A program made the translations under genes and the position numbers. A DNA stretch of 64,000 bases, taken from the NCBI RefSeq assembly GCF_008312935.1, contig NZ_VSZO01000009.1, positions 1-64,000 on the forward strand. The letters run 5' to 3'. Within the stretch, counting starts at the first letter, position 1. Every line of letters starts with the position of its first letter. This DNA comes from Roseiconus lacunae (GTDB taxonomy: Bacteria > Planctomycetota > Planctomycetia > Pirellulales > Pirellulaceae). The notes beneath the pieces are model-generated. The model was not told the origin of the DNA. It made no database searches and saw nothing but the letters and a program-made list of their open reading frames with translations. Below, in pieces: positions 1 through 9,227 of this stretch.

Positions 1-55
1 GCAGTCTACGAAAAGCTAAAACTTGTGTAGATACCAATGCCCAGTGGGAGAGTGA

Positions 56-94
56 AATGACTTAAGCCGAATCTTTCGTGTTCAACTGCTTAGC
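56..94. repeat. 39-bp dispersed repeat, copy 1
   Basis: This 39-bp stretch begins AATGACTTAAGCCGAAT and ends TTCAACTGCTTAGC. It recurs at 9498-9536 with 36 of 39 bases identical when aligned by eye. Both copies lie at the 3' end side of a minus-strand gene. It is not the same sequence as the hairpin repeat family found elsewhere in the window. Function unknown. Confidence 0.6.
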
Positions 95-121
95 CCCTAT
101 CTTTGGGTTCAATAACTTTTG

Positions 122-180
122 AGCCGACGGGCGTTTGCCTCGGTGATTGAACGGAATCCATGGCAAATGCCATTCGGCTA
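122..180. repeat. Palindromic intergenic repeat (A-A' hairpin form)
   Basis: The left arm starts AGCCGACGGGCGTTTGCC and the right arm, read on the other strand, starts AGCCGAATGGCATTTGCC, with about 10 bases between them, so the whole element can fold into one long imperfect hairpin. It closely resembles the element at 8498-8563 and is built from the A module of the dispersed repeat family. It sits downstream of the PQQ-like gene, where it could act as a transcript end or an mRNA stabiliser (inference). Confidence 0.6.
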
Positions 181-238
181 TTCCAATTCCTGAGATTGCC
201 GGAACACTCGCGCCGGGCCTTTCGTTTGCGATGCAAAC

Positions 239-1519
239 TTACTCCTTGTTGCCGACACAATACAGCGTTGACTTGCTGCGTAAGATCATCTGATCGTCAA
301 CGACTGCAGGCGATGCCATGTAACCATCGCCGAGTTCGGACTGCGAAACTAAGTCGTACTCGCGTCCCGGTTTGAAGACAAAAATCTCGCCGTCGGTATT
401 GAACGCATAGATGCGCCCATCGGCGAATACCGGTGACGCCGCGAACGCCCCGCCGGCTCGTTTTTGCCACAAGATCTTTCCGGTGTACGCTTCACGCGCC
501 GAAAGGATGCCGTCATCACTGGTCATATACAACAGCCCGTCAATCAGGAGCGGCGAGGATTTCTTTGCGATTGATTTCCGCGAAGCCCATTCAATTTGGG
601 TATCGGTGATATTTCCGGTCCCTTTCGGATGAACAGCCACCATCGATCCCATTCCATTGGTGATGAAAACCAAGCCATCACCGTAAACCGGTCTTGCCGA
701 AGCGTTCATCCCCGCGTGATAAACCGTCCAAAGCGAGTCCCCAGTCTGTGGATCGTAGGCGACGGTAGCAATCGCACTGGGATAAACCAATTGAACCTGC
801 CCGTCGACGTCGATGATCTGGCCGGTGCCATATGCCTTTTTCAAATCGCCGTTATCGGTGCCATACTCGATCGCGCGATCTTGTATCCAAACGGTCTTTC
901 CGGTGTCCTTGTCGAACGCGACGACATACTGCACGTCAAAGCCATCGTAAGCCACGATCAGCTTTCCGTCGTATAGGATTGGAGAGGACGCGGGACCACG
1001 ATGATGATCGCACTGAAGATCCTTGCGGGCCCATCGGACTTCTGCCGTTTCGGTGTCCAAACAAGCGGTCAAATAGGCACCAAAGTGGACATAGACACGC
1101 CCCTTCTCGATCACCGGAGTAGGCGACGCGTAACTGTTCATTGGATGGCAGAACGCAGGTGATTCGTTCTCGAGCAACTTGACGTCGTGCACGATTTTTC
1201 CGCTGTCGCGATCAACGCAAATCACGGACATCGAGGTTCCGTCCTCGGTCGCGGTGGTCAGCCAGATCTGATTGCCCCAGACAACGGGCGACGACCAGCC
1301 TTTGCCGTGAATCGGCGTACTCCACCGGACCACCGACGTATCAATCCGTTCGGGCAAGTTTTCCGCATCTGCGATCCCATTGCCTTGGGGGCCACGAAAC
1401 TCAGGCCAGAAATCATCCGCGCGAGCGGTCGTGGCGTGCGCCGTGATCGAGGCGACGACAATCATCAAAAATGCAGAAGTCGATCGAAAAGATCGTGCGT
1501 GGCAATCAAGGTGTGGCAT
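239..1519 (-). CDS. Secreted PQQ-like beta-propeller protein
   Basis: A 426-residue protein with an N-terminal signal peptide (hydrophobic stretch about residues 15-30, then ARADDFW) followed by repeated blades of the PQQ/BamB-like propeller type, seen as recurring patterns such as VYVHFGAYLTACLDTETAEV, KTVWIQD and GKILWQKRAGG. Such proteins in planctomycetes are usually exported and of unknown substrate; no catalytic residues of true quinoprotein dehydrogenases can be asserted. An in-frame TTG lies 33 bases upstream (1552), but the ATG at 1519 puts the signal peptide at the N terminus. It is the last gene of a four-gene minus-strand operon, 63 bases after the sulfatase from the chosen start. 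Fold is confident, role is not. Confidence 0.85.
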   Translation of the reverse strand: MPHLDCHARSFRSTSAFLMIVVASITAHATTARADDFWPEFRGPQGNGIADAENLPERIDTSVVRWSTPIHGKGWSSPVVWGNQIWLTTATEDGTSMSVICVDRDSGKIVHDVKLLENESPAFCHPMNSYASPTPVIEKGRVYVHFGAYLTACLDTETAEVRWARKDLQCDHHRGPASSPILYDGKLIVAYDGFDVQYVVAFDKDTGKTVWIQDRAIEYGTDNGDLKKAYGTGQIIDVDGQVQLVYPSAIATVAYDPQTGDSLWTVYHAGMNASARPVYGDGLVFITNGMGSMVAVHPKGTGNITDTQIEWASRKSIAKKSSPLLIDGLLYMTSDDGILSAREAYTGKILWQKRAGGAFAASPVFADGRIYAFNTDGEIFVFKPGREYDLVSQSELGDGYMASPAVVDDQMILRSKSTLYCVGNKE

Positions 1520-1576
1520 GGTGGGCAGTGAACGGCGAGGTGAGGAATTCAAGCACTCGCCATTCTATCCCTTTCA

Positions 1577-3013
1577 TCAATCGTTTGCTGGACCGAATCG
1601 ATGTCGGTCCTGCCGTGCCGCTTGCAACGATTCGACCGTGTCTTGTTCGGCACCGGGGTCGCCTTGGCCTTTCATCCAGCGTTCGAGTTCCGCTGAAAGC
1701 GACGACCGCACCTCGGCAAGCCCCGCTTGTCCGGCCAAGTTGTTCATTTCGTAGGGGTCAGCTTCGAGGTCGTACAGCTCTTCTGCCGGTCGACGCATGT
1801 AACGTTGGATCAATCGGTATGCATTCGGGTTGTCAAACGAGTTGTACACCCACGTTTGCCAGTACTTGTTATTCAGCTTGCCATCACCTTTGATCCCCAT
1901 CAGATGTTTTTCGATATAGAGGTTCTCGTTGGTCAAGTTACGAATGTAGTGATACTTGCCGTCACTGATCGAACGCACCGGATAGGAGGGTCCCTCGGGG
2001 ACATTGTTGTGAACCCCATAGACATAGTCGCGGTGTTCGTTGAGCTGTCCTTTTAACACCCCCGCGAAACTTTGCCCATCAAACGCATCGCGTTCATAGG
2101 GGAGTTCTGCCATCTCCATCATCGTTGGCAAAACATCGGCATACTGCACCAGTGCGTCGGTTCGCCGGCCGGCTGGCACAACGTTCGGAAATCGGGCGAT
2201 CAGTGCGGTGTGAACGCCGGTGTTGTAATTCGTCCATTTGTTTCCAGGGAACTGAGACCCTTGTTCGGACGAAAACAGTACCAACGTGTCGTCGGAGTGA
2301 CCCGCCGAATCCAGTGCTTCCAAGATCTCGCCGACTTGTGAATCCATATAAGTGATTTCAGCTAGGTAGCGTCCGAAAGCACGGCGGGTTTCAGGGGTGT
2401 CGGCAATGTTGGGCGGCAACTCGATCGACTTCGGCGGGTATTGACTCGCATCGCCCATCACCCAAGGCACGTGAGGCTCGACCAAGGCGATCACCAAACA
2501 GAACGGTTCGGCATCGCGGGTCATAAATTCTAGAGCCGACTGAAGCCGGTGCGGTTGCGTCGGATCACGAACGCAGTTTTTGTCAAACCCATCGACGGAT
2601 TCAAAAGGAAACGCTTGCCGCGGTTGCACATGAACTTTGCCTGCCAAGCCAACGCGATACCCTTCCGCACCGAGGTGTTGTGGCATCGAGCGAATATCCG
2701 ATCGGCTGGCTGAGTGATTCCAAGCGCAGCCGTTGCTCATCGGATACAACCCCGAATAAAGTTCGGCGCGACAGGGTTGGCAAATCGCCTCGGCAAGAAA
2801 AGCTCGATCGAAAACCAATCCTTGCGACGCCAAACGATCCAGATTCGGCGTCTTCGCATTTCGGCCGCCATACACCGGCAAGTCGTTGTGCGTGCAATCG
2901 TCCGCCAAGACGATCAAGAAGTTTGGCTTGGATTCTGCGCGAGCCGCATCGGCGAACAAACACGAGACGGTGAAGATCGTCACCGCAGCCATCAATTTCG
3001 ATGCGAGTTTCAT
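1577..3013 (-). CDS. Secreted sulfatase (formylglycine-dependent arylsulfatase family)
   Basis: A 478-residue type I sulfatase, hydrolysing sulfate esters, probably of algal polysaccharide in this lifestyle (inference). A signal peptide covers residues 1-26 (ends ADAARA). The metal-binding NFLIVLADD segment follows at about 31-39. The active-site signature is CQPCRAELYSG with the formylglycine cysteine at residue 78, matching C-x-P-x-R but with Cys instead of the usual Ser at the fourth position. The ATG at 3013 is chosen because it starts the signal peptide; the reading frame stays open upstream but that part overlaps the preceding gene. It follows the DUF1501 gene by 28 bases and is third in the operon. 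Confidence 0.92.
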   Translation of the reverse strand: MKLASKLMAAVTIFTVSCLFADAARAESKPNFLIVLADDCTHNDLPVYGGRNAKTPNLDRLASQGLVFDRAFLAEAICQPCRAELYSGLYPMSNGCAWNHSASRSDIRSMPQHLGAEGYRVGLAGKVHVQPRQAFPFESVDGFDKNCVRDPTQPHRLQSALEFMTRDAEPFCLVIALVEPHVPWVMGDASQYPPKSIELPPNIADTPETRRAFGRYLAEITYMDSQVGEILEALDSAGHSDDTLVLFSSEQGSQFPGNKWTNYNTGVHTALIARFPNVVPAGRRTDALVQYADVLPTMMEMAELPYERDAFDGQSFAGVLKGQLNEHRDYVYGVHNNVPEGPSYPVRSISDGKYHYIRNLTNENLYIEKHLMGIKGDGKLNNKYWQTWVYNSFDNPNAYRLIQRYMRRPAEELYDLEADPYEMNNLAGQAGLAEVRSSLSAELERWMKGQGDPGAEQDTVESLQAARQDRHRFGPAND

Positions 3014-3041
3014 TAAGGTGCTCGGCAGAATGTTATGCAAG

Positions 3042-4493
3042 TTATGCGATGATTTCGTGAATCGGTTCGACGTGTTCAACGCCGACCAATTTTTGATCCA
3101 ATCCGCCGTAAAAGTACGACAGATGGTTGGGGTCGAGTCCGAGCAGTTGCAGCGTGGTCGCGTGCATGTTTTTGACATGAAGCGGATTCTCGACCGCGGC
3201 GGCGCCCAGTTCATCGGTCGTGCCATACGAGACTCCGCCCTTAATTCCCCCTCCGGCCATCCACATCGTGAACCCAAAGGAATTGTGATCGCGACCGGAG
3301 CCTTTGGCGTATTCTGCCGTCGGCTGCCGCCCGAATTCGCCACCCCAAACGACCAATGTTTCATCCAACATGCCACGTTGCTTTAAATCGGCGAGCAATC
3401 CGGCGATTGGCAAGTCCGTGCGTCCGGCGTGTCGATTGTGGTTGAGCTCCAAATCGCCGTGGGCATCCCAGTTATCGTCGTTGTGAGCTCCGCCGCTATA
3501 AAGCTGAACAAACCGGACTCCACGATCGACCAACCGTCTTGCGATCAGACAGCGGGTGCCAAAGTCATTTGTCTCGTCATGATTGACGCCATACATTTCG
3601 AGCGTCCGCTCGTCTTCGTCAGCAAGATCCACCGCTTCAGGCGCCGCGGATTGCATCTTGTAAGCAAGTTCATAGCTGGAGATTCGTGATGCCAAATCAT
3701 CGTTGTCTTGGCGTCCTACCAAGTGTCGTTCGTTAGCCGCTTGGATCGAATCGATCATCTCGCGTTGCACGGCTTCGCTCATGCCATCGGGTCGGTCCAA
3801 ATTCAAGATCGGCGCGCCTTTGCTACGGAAGACGGTTCCGGCATACGTAGCCGGCATGTAGCCGCTACTCCAGTTCTTCGCACCACTGATCGGCCCGGCC
3901 TTGGGATCAAGCATGACGACATAGCCGGGCAAGTTCTCGTTGACCGATCCCAAACCGTAGTTCACCCATGACCCCATCGCGGGACTGCCCGAAAGAATTT
4001 TCCCACTGTTCATCATCAGCATCGCGGACCCGTGGATCGGCGAATCGGCGGTCATCGAGTGCAGGAACGCAATGTCATCGACATGTTTGGCGACGTTCGG
4101 AAACAGCGTGCTAACCCATTTTCCGCACTGGCCATGCTGGGCGAAGTCCCAACGTGGTTCAACAATTCGCCCGCCGTCTTTTCGACCGCCACGCCCAAAC
4201 GTTTTCACATCGACGGTCTTGCCGTCCATGCCTTTCATCTTCGGCTTGTAATCGAAGGTATCGATATGGCTTGGCCCGCCATACATAAACAGGAAGATGA
4301 CGCTCTTCGCCTTTGGGGCAAAGTGAGGCGGTTTGGCCGCCAGCGGGTTCAAACTCCCGGCGCCGGAACTACCGGCGGCTGATAAAAAACCATCTTGAGT
4401 CAGCATCGACGTCAGCGCGGCGGCACCGAAACCAGCGCCGGATTGCCAAAGGAATTCCCGTCGTGTTCGACCACAAAAGTTTCGTTGTTTCAT
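3042..4493 (-). CDS. DUF1501 family protein, Tat-exported
   Basis: A 483-residue member of the DUF1501 family, which belongs to the alkaline phosphatase/sulfatase-like fold and is greatly expanded in planctomycetes. The N terminus carries a twin-arginine signal (RTRREFLWQ, arginines at 11-12, then an Ala/Gly-rich hydrophobic run). Family hallmarks are present: FLFMYGGPSHIDTFDYKP, SPIHGSAMLMMNSG, DNWDAHGDLELNHNRHAGRT, and WGGEFGRQPT close to GRDHNSFGFTMWMAGGG. The start at 4493 gives the Tat signal directly; a longer in-frame start at 4571 would overlap the upstream gene. It follows the cytochrome/DUF1549/DUF1553 gene by 32 bases, the standard pairing in this phylum. Biochemical function is unestablished. 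Confidence 0.93.
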   Translation of the reverse strand: MKQRNFCGRTRREFLWQSGAGFGAAALTSMLTQDGFLSAAGSSGAGSLNPLAAKPPHFAPKAKSVIFLFMYGGPSHIDTFDYKPKMKGMDGKTVDVKTFGRGGRKDGGRIVEPRWDFAQHGQCGKWVSTLFPNVAKHVDDIAFLHSMTADSPIHGSAMLMMNSGKILSGSPAMGSWVNYGLGSVNENLPGYVVMLDPKAGPISGAKNWSSGYMPATYAGTVFRSKGAPILNLDRPDGMSEAVQREMIDSIQAANERHLVGRQDNDDLASRISSYELAYKMQSAAPEAVDLADEDERTLEMYGVNHDETNDFGTRCLIARRLVDRGVRFVQLYSGGAHNDDNWDAHGDLELNHNRHAGRTDLPIAGLLADLKQRGMLDETLVVWGGEFGRQPTAEYAKGSGRDHNSFGFTMWMAGGGIKGGVSYGTTDELGAAAVENPLHVKNMHATTLQLLGLDPNHLSYFYGGLDQKLVGVEHVEPIHEIIA

Positions 4494-4525
4494 CTCTAGT
4501 ACTCCTTGTCTCGGTCCACGAAAGG

Positions 4526-6982
4526 TCAGTCCACGAACAGAAATTCGTTCCAATTCAAAACGCTCAAGCAATACAAGCGTTTGGATTCATCGTCGCTCAA
4601 CCCATGTTTTTCGGCCAAACTTTGCATCAAACGAACGCCGTCACCGATTTCTGCGTCCGTTGCCGATCGCAGCAAAACGCGTGGGATCACGGCTCGCACG
4701 AGATCTTCATGGCTGAGGTCGTTCGCCCGGACCGATTCGGCGAGTTGCTTCGCTTGTTGGCCGGCAAAATCACCGTTGAGCAACGACAACGCCTGGGCAG
4801 GTTGCAACGTCATAAACCGAGCTTCGCAGGTCAGGTCGGGGTCTGGAAAATCAAAAGCTGACAACATCGGTGTAAGCAGTGAGCGTTTCACATAGATATA
4901 GACGCTGCGGCGATTCTGATCGGTGATGCTGGACTTGCCCCAACCATCGCCGGGCTTTGATTGACCGGCAAGGACTTCGGGCGAAAGTTCAGGGTAAATA
5001 CTTGGCCCATAGGTCTTTCGATTGAGTGACCCGGTCGCTGCCAAGATTGAGTCTCGAATTTCTTCGGCACTCAGACGCCGGGGATCGAATCGCCAAAACA
5101 ACTCGTTATCAGGGTCGATCCCTAGGGCCTTCTTGTCACCCTCGGACGACATCTGATAAGCCTGACTGGACAGGATCAAACGGTGCATCTGTTTGACGCT
5201 CCACCCTTCTTCGACAAATTTGTTGGCCAAATAATCAAGCAATTTTGGATGGGTCGGAGGTGTACCAAGCATTCCAAAGTTGTTGGTGCTGCGGACGATC
5301 CCGCGTCCGAAATGGTATTGCCAAATTCGATTGACCATCACCCGAGCGGTCATCATGTTGTCGGGGCTAGCGATCCAATCGGCTAGCACACGTCGACGTC
5401 CCGAGGAACGATCTTCACTCGGTTCGACGTCCGGGATCGCCGGCGGATCAATATCGAAAAGCGTAGGAAAAACCGGACCGACTTCGTCACTCGGCGAGTG
5501 GGCGTTGCCGCGGAACAGGACGTACGTGGGCTTGTCCACTTTGCGATACTTTGCCAACCCCATCACGCGTTCACGCTTGGGGAGGTTTTTCAACTCTTCT
5601 CGATTAGCTTCAAGGTCTCGTTTAAGCGACTCGTACTTCGCCCAGTCGGCGTCACTGAGGTGTTGACGAAGTTTCGCTTTAAGGACCCGGTTGCGATCAC
5701 GGCGTGCCCCCTCGGTGGCCCGTTGATCGGGGGCCGACATTTTGACAATGCCAGACTGCTCCAGATCGTGCATTGCCTTTTCGATTTCGCGGCGTTTTTG
5801 ATCATTCTCTGCATAGCGATCTTTCAGCGATTGCGAACTGACGTCCACTTGGCTGTAGATCGATAGATCACCGCGTCGTGCGTACGGGGTTAGGTCTTCG
5901 AAAAACGATAACATTCCGTAGTAATCCGTCTGCGGAATTGGATCGATCTTGTGGTCGTGGCAACGAGCACAGTTCATCGTTAGTCCGAGAAACACCTGCC
6001 CGGTCGTCAGGATGATGTCGTCCAAGGCGTCAAAGCGTGCTTGCAGTTCATCGGCAGGTTCGTCATCCCAAATCCCGAGCCGATAGTACCCCGTAGCGGT
6101 CATCGACTCTTTCGTGACCTCATCCAATTCATCACCGGCAAGCTGCTCGCGAATAAACTGATCGTACGGCTTGTCTTCGTTGAACGATCGGATGACATAG
6201 TCTCTGTATTTCCAAGCGTTCGCTTTCGGCCCATCACGTTCGAACGAGTTAGTTTCGGCGAATCGCACCAAGTCCAACCAATGCCGCCCCCAGCGTTCGC
6301 CATAATGCGGCGAGGCAAGCAATTCTTCGGTCAAATTCTTAAATGCGTCAGGCGACTGATCGGCGACAAACGCATCGACTTCGCCCTTGCTTGGTGGAAG
6401 TCCGGTGAGATCGTAGTAGACGCGTTTGACGAGGTCTCGTTTCGTCGCCGGTTCATTTGGTGTTAAACCTTTGGAAGCGACCGCGTCGTAGATAAACGCA
6501 TCGATCGGGTTGGCTTGCCAACGAGCGTTATCGACGGTCGGCACTTCAGGGTGAGCCACCGGCTCAAACGCCCAGTGCTTCTCCCACTTCGCACCTTCTT
6601 TGATCCAGGTTTCGATCAACGCGATTTCTTCGTCGCTGACCGGATCGCCTTCCGGCGGCATTCGCTCCCATTCGTCTTCGGTTCGCATTCGTGCGATCAT
6701 CACGCTGGCTTCGATATCACCCGGCACAATCGCGTGTTCGCCTGAATCGGTCTCGGCGAATGCCTCGTCTTGGCTCGCGAAGCTCAAACTGCTCTCTGCT
6801 TCGTCGGGGCCGTGGCATGAAAAGCACTTCTTTGCCAAAATAGGCTGAATCTGCTTTTGAAAGTCGACTGTCGAATCAGCGGCTTTGAGTACGGAATTTG
6901 CCGTGAAGCCGATTCCAAGCAGAGCGGCAGTTGCGATCAACGTTGTTCTTAAACGGAACCGATCAATCATTTCGGTATTCAT
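4526..6982 (-). CDS. Planctomycete cytochrome c / DUF1549 / DUF1553 protein
   Basis: An 818-residue exported protein. A signal-anchor or signal peptide occupies residues about 8-36. A c-type heme site CFSCH (53-57) lies in the planctomycete cytochrome domain, with a PDEAESSLSF continuation typical of that family. DUF1549 follows (PIDAFIYDAVASKGL, RDLVKRVYYDLTGLPPS, HYGERWGRHWLDLVRFAE) with a second CxxCH motif, NCARCHDHKIDPI. The C-terminal DUF1553 domain is recognised by NRIWQYHFGRGIVRSTNNFG, RLILSSQAYQ and RRLSAEEIRDSILAATG. First gene of the operon running to 239. The start at 6982 is preferred because the signal peptide begins there. The heme motifs suggest a role in electron transfer or in oxidative steps of polymer breakdown (inference). 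Confidence 0.93.
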   Translation of the reverse strand: MNTEMIDRFRLRTTLIATAALLGIGFTANSVLKAADSTVDFQKQIQPILAKKCFSCHGPDEAESSLSFASQDEAFAETDSGEHAIVPGDIEASVMIARMRTEDEWERMPPEGDPVSDEEIALIETWIKEGAKWEKHWAFEPVAHPEVPTVDNARWQANPIDAFIYDAVASKGLTPNEPATKRDLVKRVYYDLTGLPPSKGEVDAFVADQSPDAFKNLTEELLASPHYGERWGRHWLDLVRFAETNSFERDGPKANAWKYRDYVIRSFNEDKPYDQFIREQLAGDELDEVTKESMTATGYYRLGIWDDEPADELQARFDALDDIILTTGQVFLGLTMNCARCHDHKIDPIPQTDYYGMLSFFEDLTPYARRGDLSIYSQVDVSSQSLKDRYAENDQKRREIEKAMHDLEQSGIVKMSAPDQRATEGARRDRNRVLKAKLRQHLSDADWAKYESLKRDLEANREELKNLPKRERVMGLAKYRKVDKPTYVLFRGNAHSPSDEVGPVFPTLFDIDPPAIPDVEPSEDRSSGRRRVLADWIASPDNMMTARVMVNRIWQYHFGRGIVRSTNNFGMLGTPPTHPKLLDYLANKFVEEGWSVKQMHRLILSSQAYQMSSEGDKKALGIDPDNELFWRFDPRRLSAEEIRDSILAATGSLNRKTYGPSIYPELSPEVLAGQSKPGDGWGKSSITDQNRRSVYIYVKRSLLTPMLSAFDFPDPDLTCEARFMTLQPAQALSLLNGDFAGQQAKQLAESVRANDLSHEDLVRAVIPRVLLRSATDAEIGDGVRLMQSLAEKHGLSDDESKRLYCLSVLNWNEFLFVD

Positions 6983-7142
6983 CTCGGAGAGCAGTCGCCA
7001 CGGCGGATTGGCTCCGTCCGAGCTTCGACGCGGCGTTAAGGCGGGGATCAGTGTGAATTCTGACGCCTTTATTGTCACACATCGAGGGCTGGATTCCAAT
7101 GAGAATCGGGCCAATTTGGATAAGCAATGTTTCGCCGCGACG

Positions 7143-8462
7143 TTAAAGCAGCAATCCCGCCACCGCGCCGGTCATGCAACAGGCTAACAAGCCACCGAAC
7201 ATCGCTCGCAGCCCCAGTTCGGCGAGATCTTTGCGGCGACCGGGTTCTAAGCCACCAATCCCCCCCACTTGAATTCCGATCGCACCGAAATTGCTAAACC
7301 CGGCGAGCGCGTAGGTCAAAATCACAATGGACCGCTCCGAGAGCATGCTTTCGGACGACGTTGCCGCTTCGCCGAGCGCTTGATACGCGATGAACTCATT
7401 CGCAACTGTCTTTAGGCCGATCAAACGTCCCGCCTCGAGACACTCCGCCGCCGGGATCCCCAACAGCCACGCGATCGGCCAACAGCCATAGCCAAGCAAA
7501 ATCCCCAGCGACAAAATGGGATCGCCAGCACCATCGATCCAGCCGACGGTCAAGCAAAGTTGGCCGAGCAACACATCGACCAAATTTAGAATCGCCAAAA
7601 ATGCGATCAGCATCGCCCCAACATTCATCGCCAATTTCAGTCCATCGCTTGCACCGGCAACCGCGGCGGCGACCACGTTGACGTGACGTAATTCCGGTCC
7701 CTCATTAGGGGCGAGATCGTTTTCATTTGTTTCGCCTTCTGGGATCTGGCTTGTCTTCGGTTGAAACGCTAGTTCGGTTGAAACGACCGCATCGGGCTGC
7801 TCGGGCTGCATGACTTTCGCGATCAACAGCGCCGCGGGGGCACTGATGACGGACGCTGTCAACAAATGAGCGACGTCGATCCCCATCCCCGCGTACGCAC
7901 CTAGTAATCCGCCGGTGACGGTTGCGAAACCTCCCGTCATCATCGCATTGAGTTCACTGCGAGTCATCTTGGCGAGGTAAGGCCGCACGACGAGCGGAGC
8001 TTCGGTGTGCCCGACAAAGACGTTCGCCGCAGCCGCCAAAGTTTCCGGACCGCTTGTTTTCAACGTGAACTGCATCACCCAAGCGAGCGCCCAAACGATC
8101 CACTGCATCACGCCAATGTGGTACAGAATGCTCATCAATGACGAAAAGAATATCACCGTCGGAAGCACACCAAAGGCAAACGTCGCGACAATCGATTCGC
8201 TAAACGGTTCACTCAGATGTGATGAAAATAAGAAACCGCTGCCCGCGTTAACGCTTTCCATCACCAGTGTGAACGCGTCACCGATCCAAGCGAAAAATTC
8301 CCTACCATAGCTGGTCCTCAAAACCAAAAACGCGAGCACTAGCTGCAGCAACAAGCCGCCAACAACCACTCGGACCGGGAATCGTTTGCGATCGCTACTG
8401 ACCAGCCAAGCTAAACCGATGAACGCTACGATCCCGACGAGACAGAGAATTCGTTCCATCAC
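7143..8462 (-). CDS. Concentrative nucleoside transporter (CNT/NupC family)
   Basis: A 439-residue integral membrane protein with about ten hydrophobic segments and the CNT signatures: the gate domain segment FAFGVLPTVIFFSSLMSILY, the GPETLAAAANVFVGHTEAPL motif that forms the nucleoside-binding hairpin, TRSELNAMMTGGFATVTGG and, near the C terminus, ALAGFSNFGAIGIQVGG. Members import nucleosides with Na+ or H+. The length fits NupC (about 400) with a hydrophilic loop of about 50 residues near 215-265 (contains PEQPDAVV). It lies downstream of upp on the same strand, with a repeat element between, which fits a nucleoside/pyrimidine salvage pair. Confidence 0.93.
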   Translation of the reverse strand: MMERILCLVGIVAFIGLAWLVSSDRKRFPVRVVVGGLLLQLVLAFLVLRTSYGREFFAWIGDAFTLVMESVNAGSGFLFSSHLSEPFSESIVATFAFGVLPTVIFFSSLMSILYHIGVMQWIVWALAWVMQFTLKTSGPETLAAAANVFVGHTEAPLVVRPYLAKMTRSELNAMMTGGFATVTGGLLGAYAGMGIDVAHLLTASVISAPAALLIAKVMQPEQPDAVVSTELAFQPKTSQIPEGETNENDLAPNEGPELRHVNVVAAAVAGASDGLKLAMNVGAMLIAFLAILNLVDVLLGQLCLTVGWIDGAGDPILSLGILLGYGCWPIAWLLGIPAAECLEAGRLIGLKTVANEFIAYQALGEAATSSESMLSERSIVILTYALAGFSNFGAIGIQVGGIGGLEPGRRKDLAELGLRAMFGGLLACCMTGAVAGLLL

Positions 8463-8497
8463 CAGTAGGGCTCCGTCTAGATCAAGTGTTTGAGTAC

Positions 8498-8563
8498 GGC
8501 TGATCAGCCGACGGGCGTTCGCCCCGGTTATTGCAACGAAACCGTGGCGAACGCCAAGCGGCT
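8498..8563. repeat. Palindromic intergenic repeat (A-A' hairpin form)
   Basis: The element starts with the perfect palindrome GGCTGATCAGCC and then has arms AGCCGACGGGCGTTCGCC and (opposite strand) AGCCGCTTGGCGTTCGCC with ATTGCAACGA in the loop. It lies between upp and the nucleoside transporter gene and matches the element at 122-180 in design. It may modulate expression of the downstream transporter relative to upp (inference). Confidence 0.65.
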
Positions 8564-8591
8564 AATCCTAATCTCAGATGTTGACGAATCA

Positions 8592-9227
8592 CTAGCCATG
8601 CTGGGGTGTATCAAAGATGCGATCACCGGCATCCCCAAGTCCCGGCACGATGTAGGACTGGTCGTTCAGCTCTGGGTCGATCGCCGCCACGTAAACTTTC
8701 ACGTCCGGAAAGTCCCGCTCCACTCGATCGATTCCCGGCTGCGACGCGATCAAGGACATCACTCGAATCTCGTTGACACCCCACTGCTGCAATCGACGAA
8801 TCACCAAGTCGATACTGCCTCCGGTCGCCAACATTGGATCAACGACCAAAGCGACGTTCGGTGCGTTTTCAAGCGGCAACTTGTCGTAGTAACCAACCGG
8901 TTCGGCCGTCTCTTCGTTTCGATACAACCCCAGATGCCAGACGGCCGCTTCCGGCAATAGTTCTAAGATGGGATCGACCATCCCCAAGCCGGCACGCAAA
9001 ATCGGAACGATTCCGACATGGACCGAAATCTCTTTCCCGGTCGCATCACAGATTGGAGTCGCGACCAAACGGGGTTTCGTTGGTAAATCTTGCGTCGCAT
9101 AAACCCCCAAGATCATCGACAAACGCTGGACCGCGCTACGAAATTCCCCCGGACGCGTCGTCTTGTCGCGAATGGCACACAGGTGGTGTTCGATCAGTGG
9201 GTGCTCAACACGATGAACCAAACTCAC
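8592..9227 (-). CDS. upp: Uracil phosphoribosyltransferase
   Basis: Converts uracil and PRPP to UMP in pyrimidine salvage. The PRPP-binding loop DPMLATGGS is at residues 130-138, preceded by hydrophobic NVALVV, and the uracil-binding C-terminal motif YIVPGLGDAGDR is intact. GTG at 9227 is chosen as start because AGGGGAG lies eight bases upstream and gives 211 residues, close to the usual 208; the frame stays open for another 59 codons upstream but that part has no homology-like features. It is upstream of the CNT transporter on the same strand. Confidence 0.95.
   Translation of the reverse strand: MSLVHRVEHPLIEHHLCAIRDKTTRPGEFRSAVQRLSMILGVYATQDLPTKPRLVATPICDATGKEISVHVGIVPILRAGLGMVDPILELLPEAAVWHLGLYRNEETAEPVGYYDKLPLENAPNVALVVDPMLATGGSIDLVIRRLQQWGVNEIRVMSLIASQPGIDRVERDFPDVKVYVAAIDPELNDQSYIVPGLGDAGDRIFDTPQHG

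Noticed and set aside
160-375. A 71-codon plus-strand frame starting MANAIRLF
   Set aside because: Its first part lies in a palindromic repeat and the rest is antisense to the PQQ-like gene; no ribosome site or domain.
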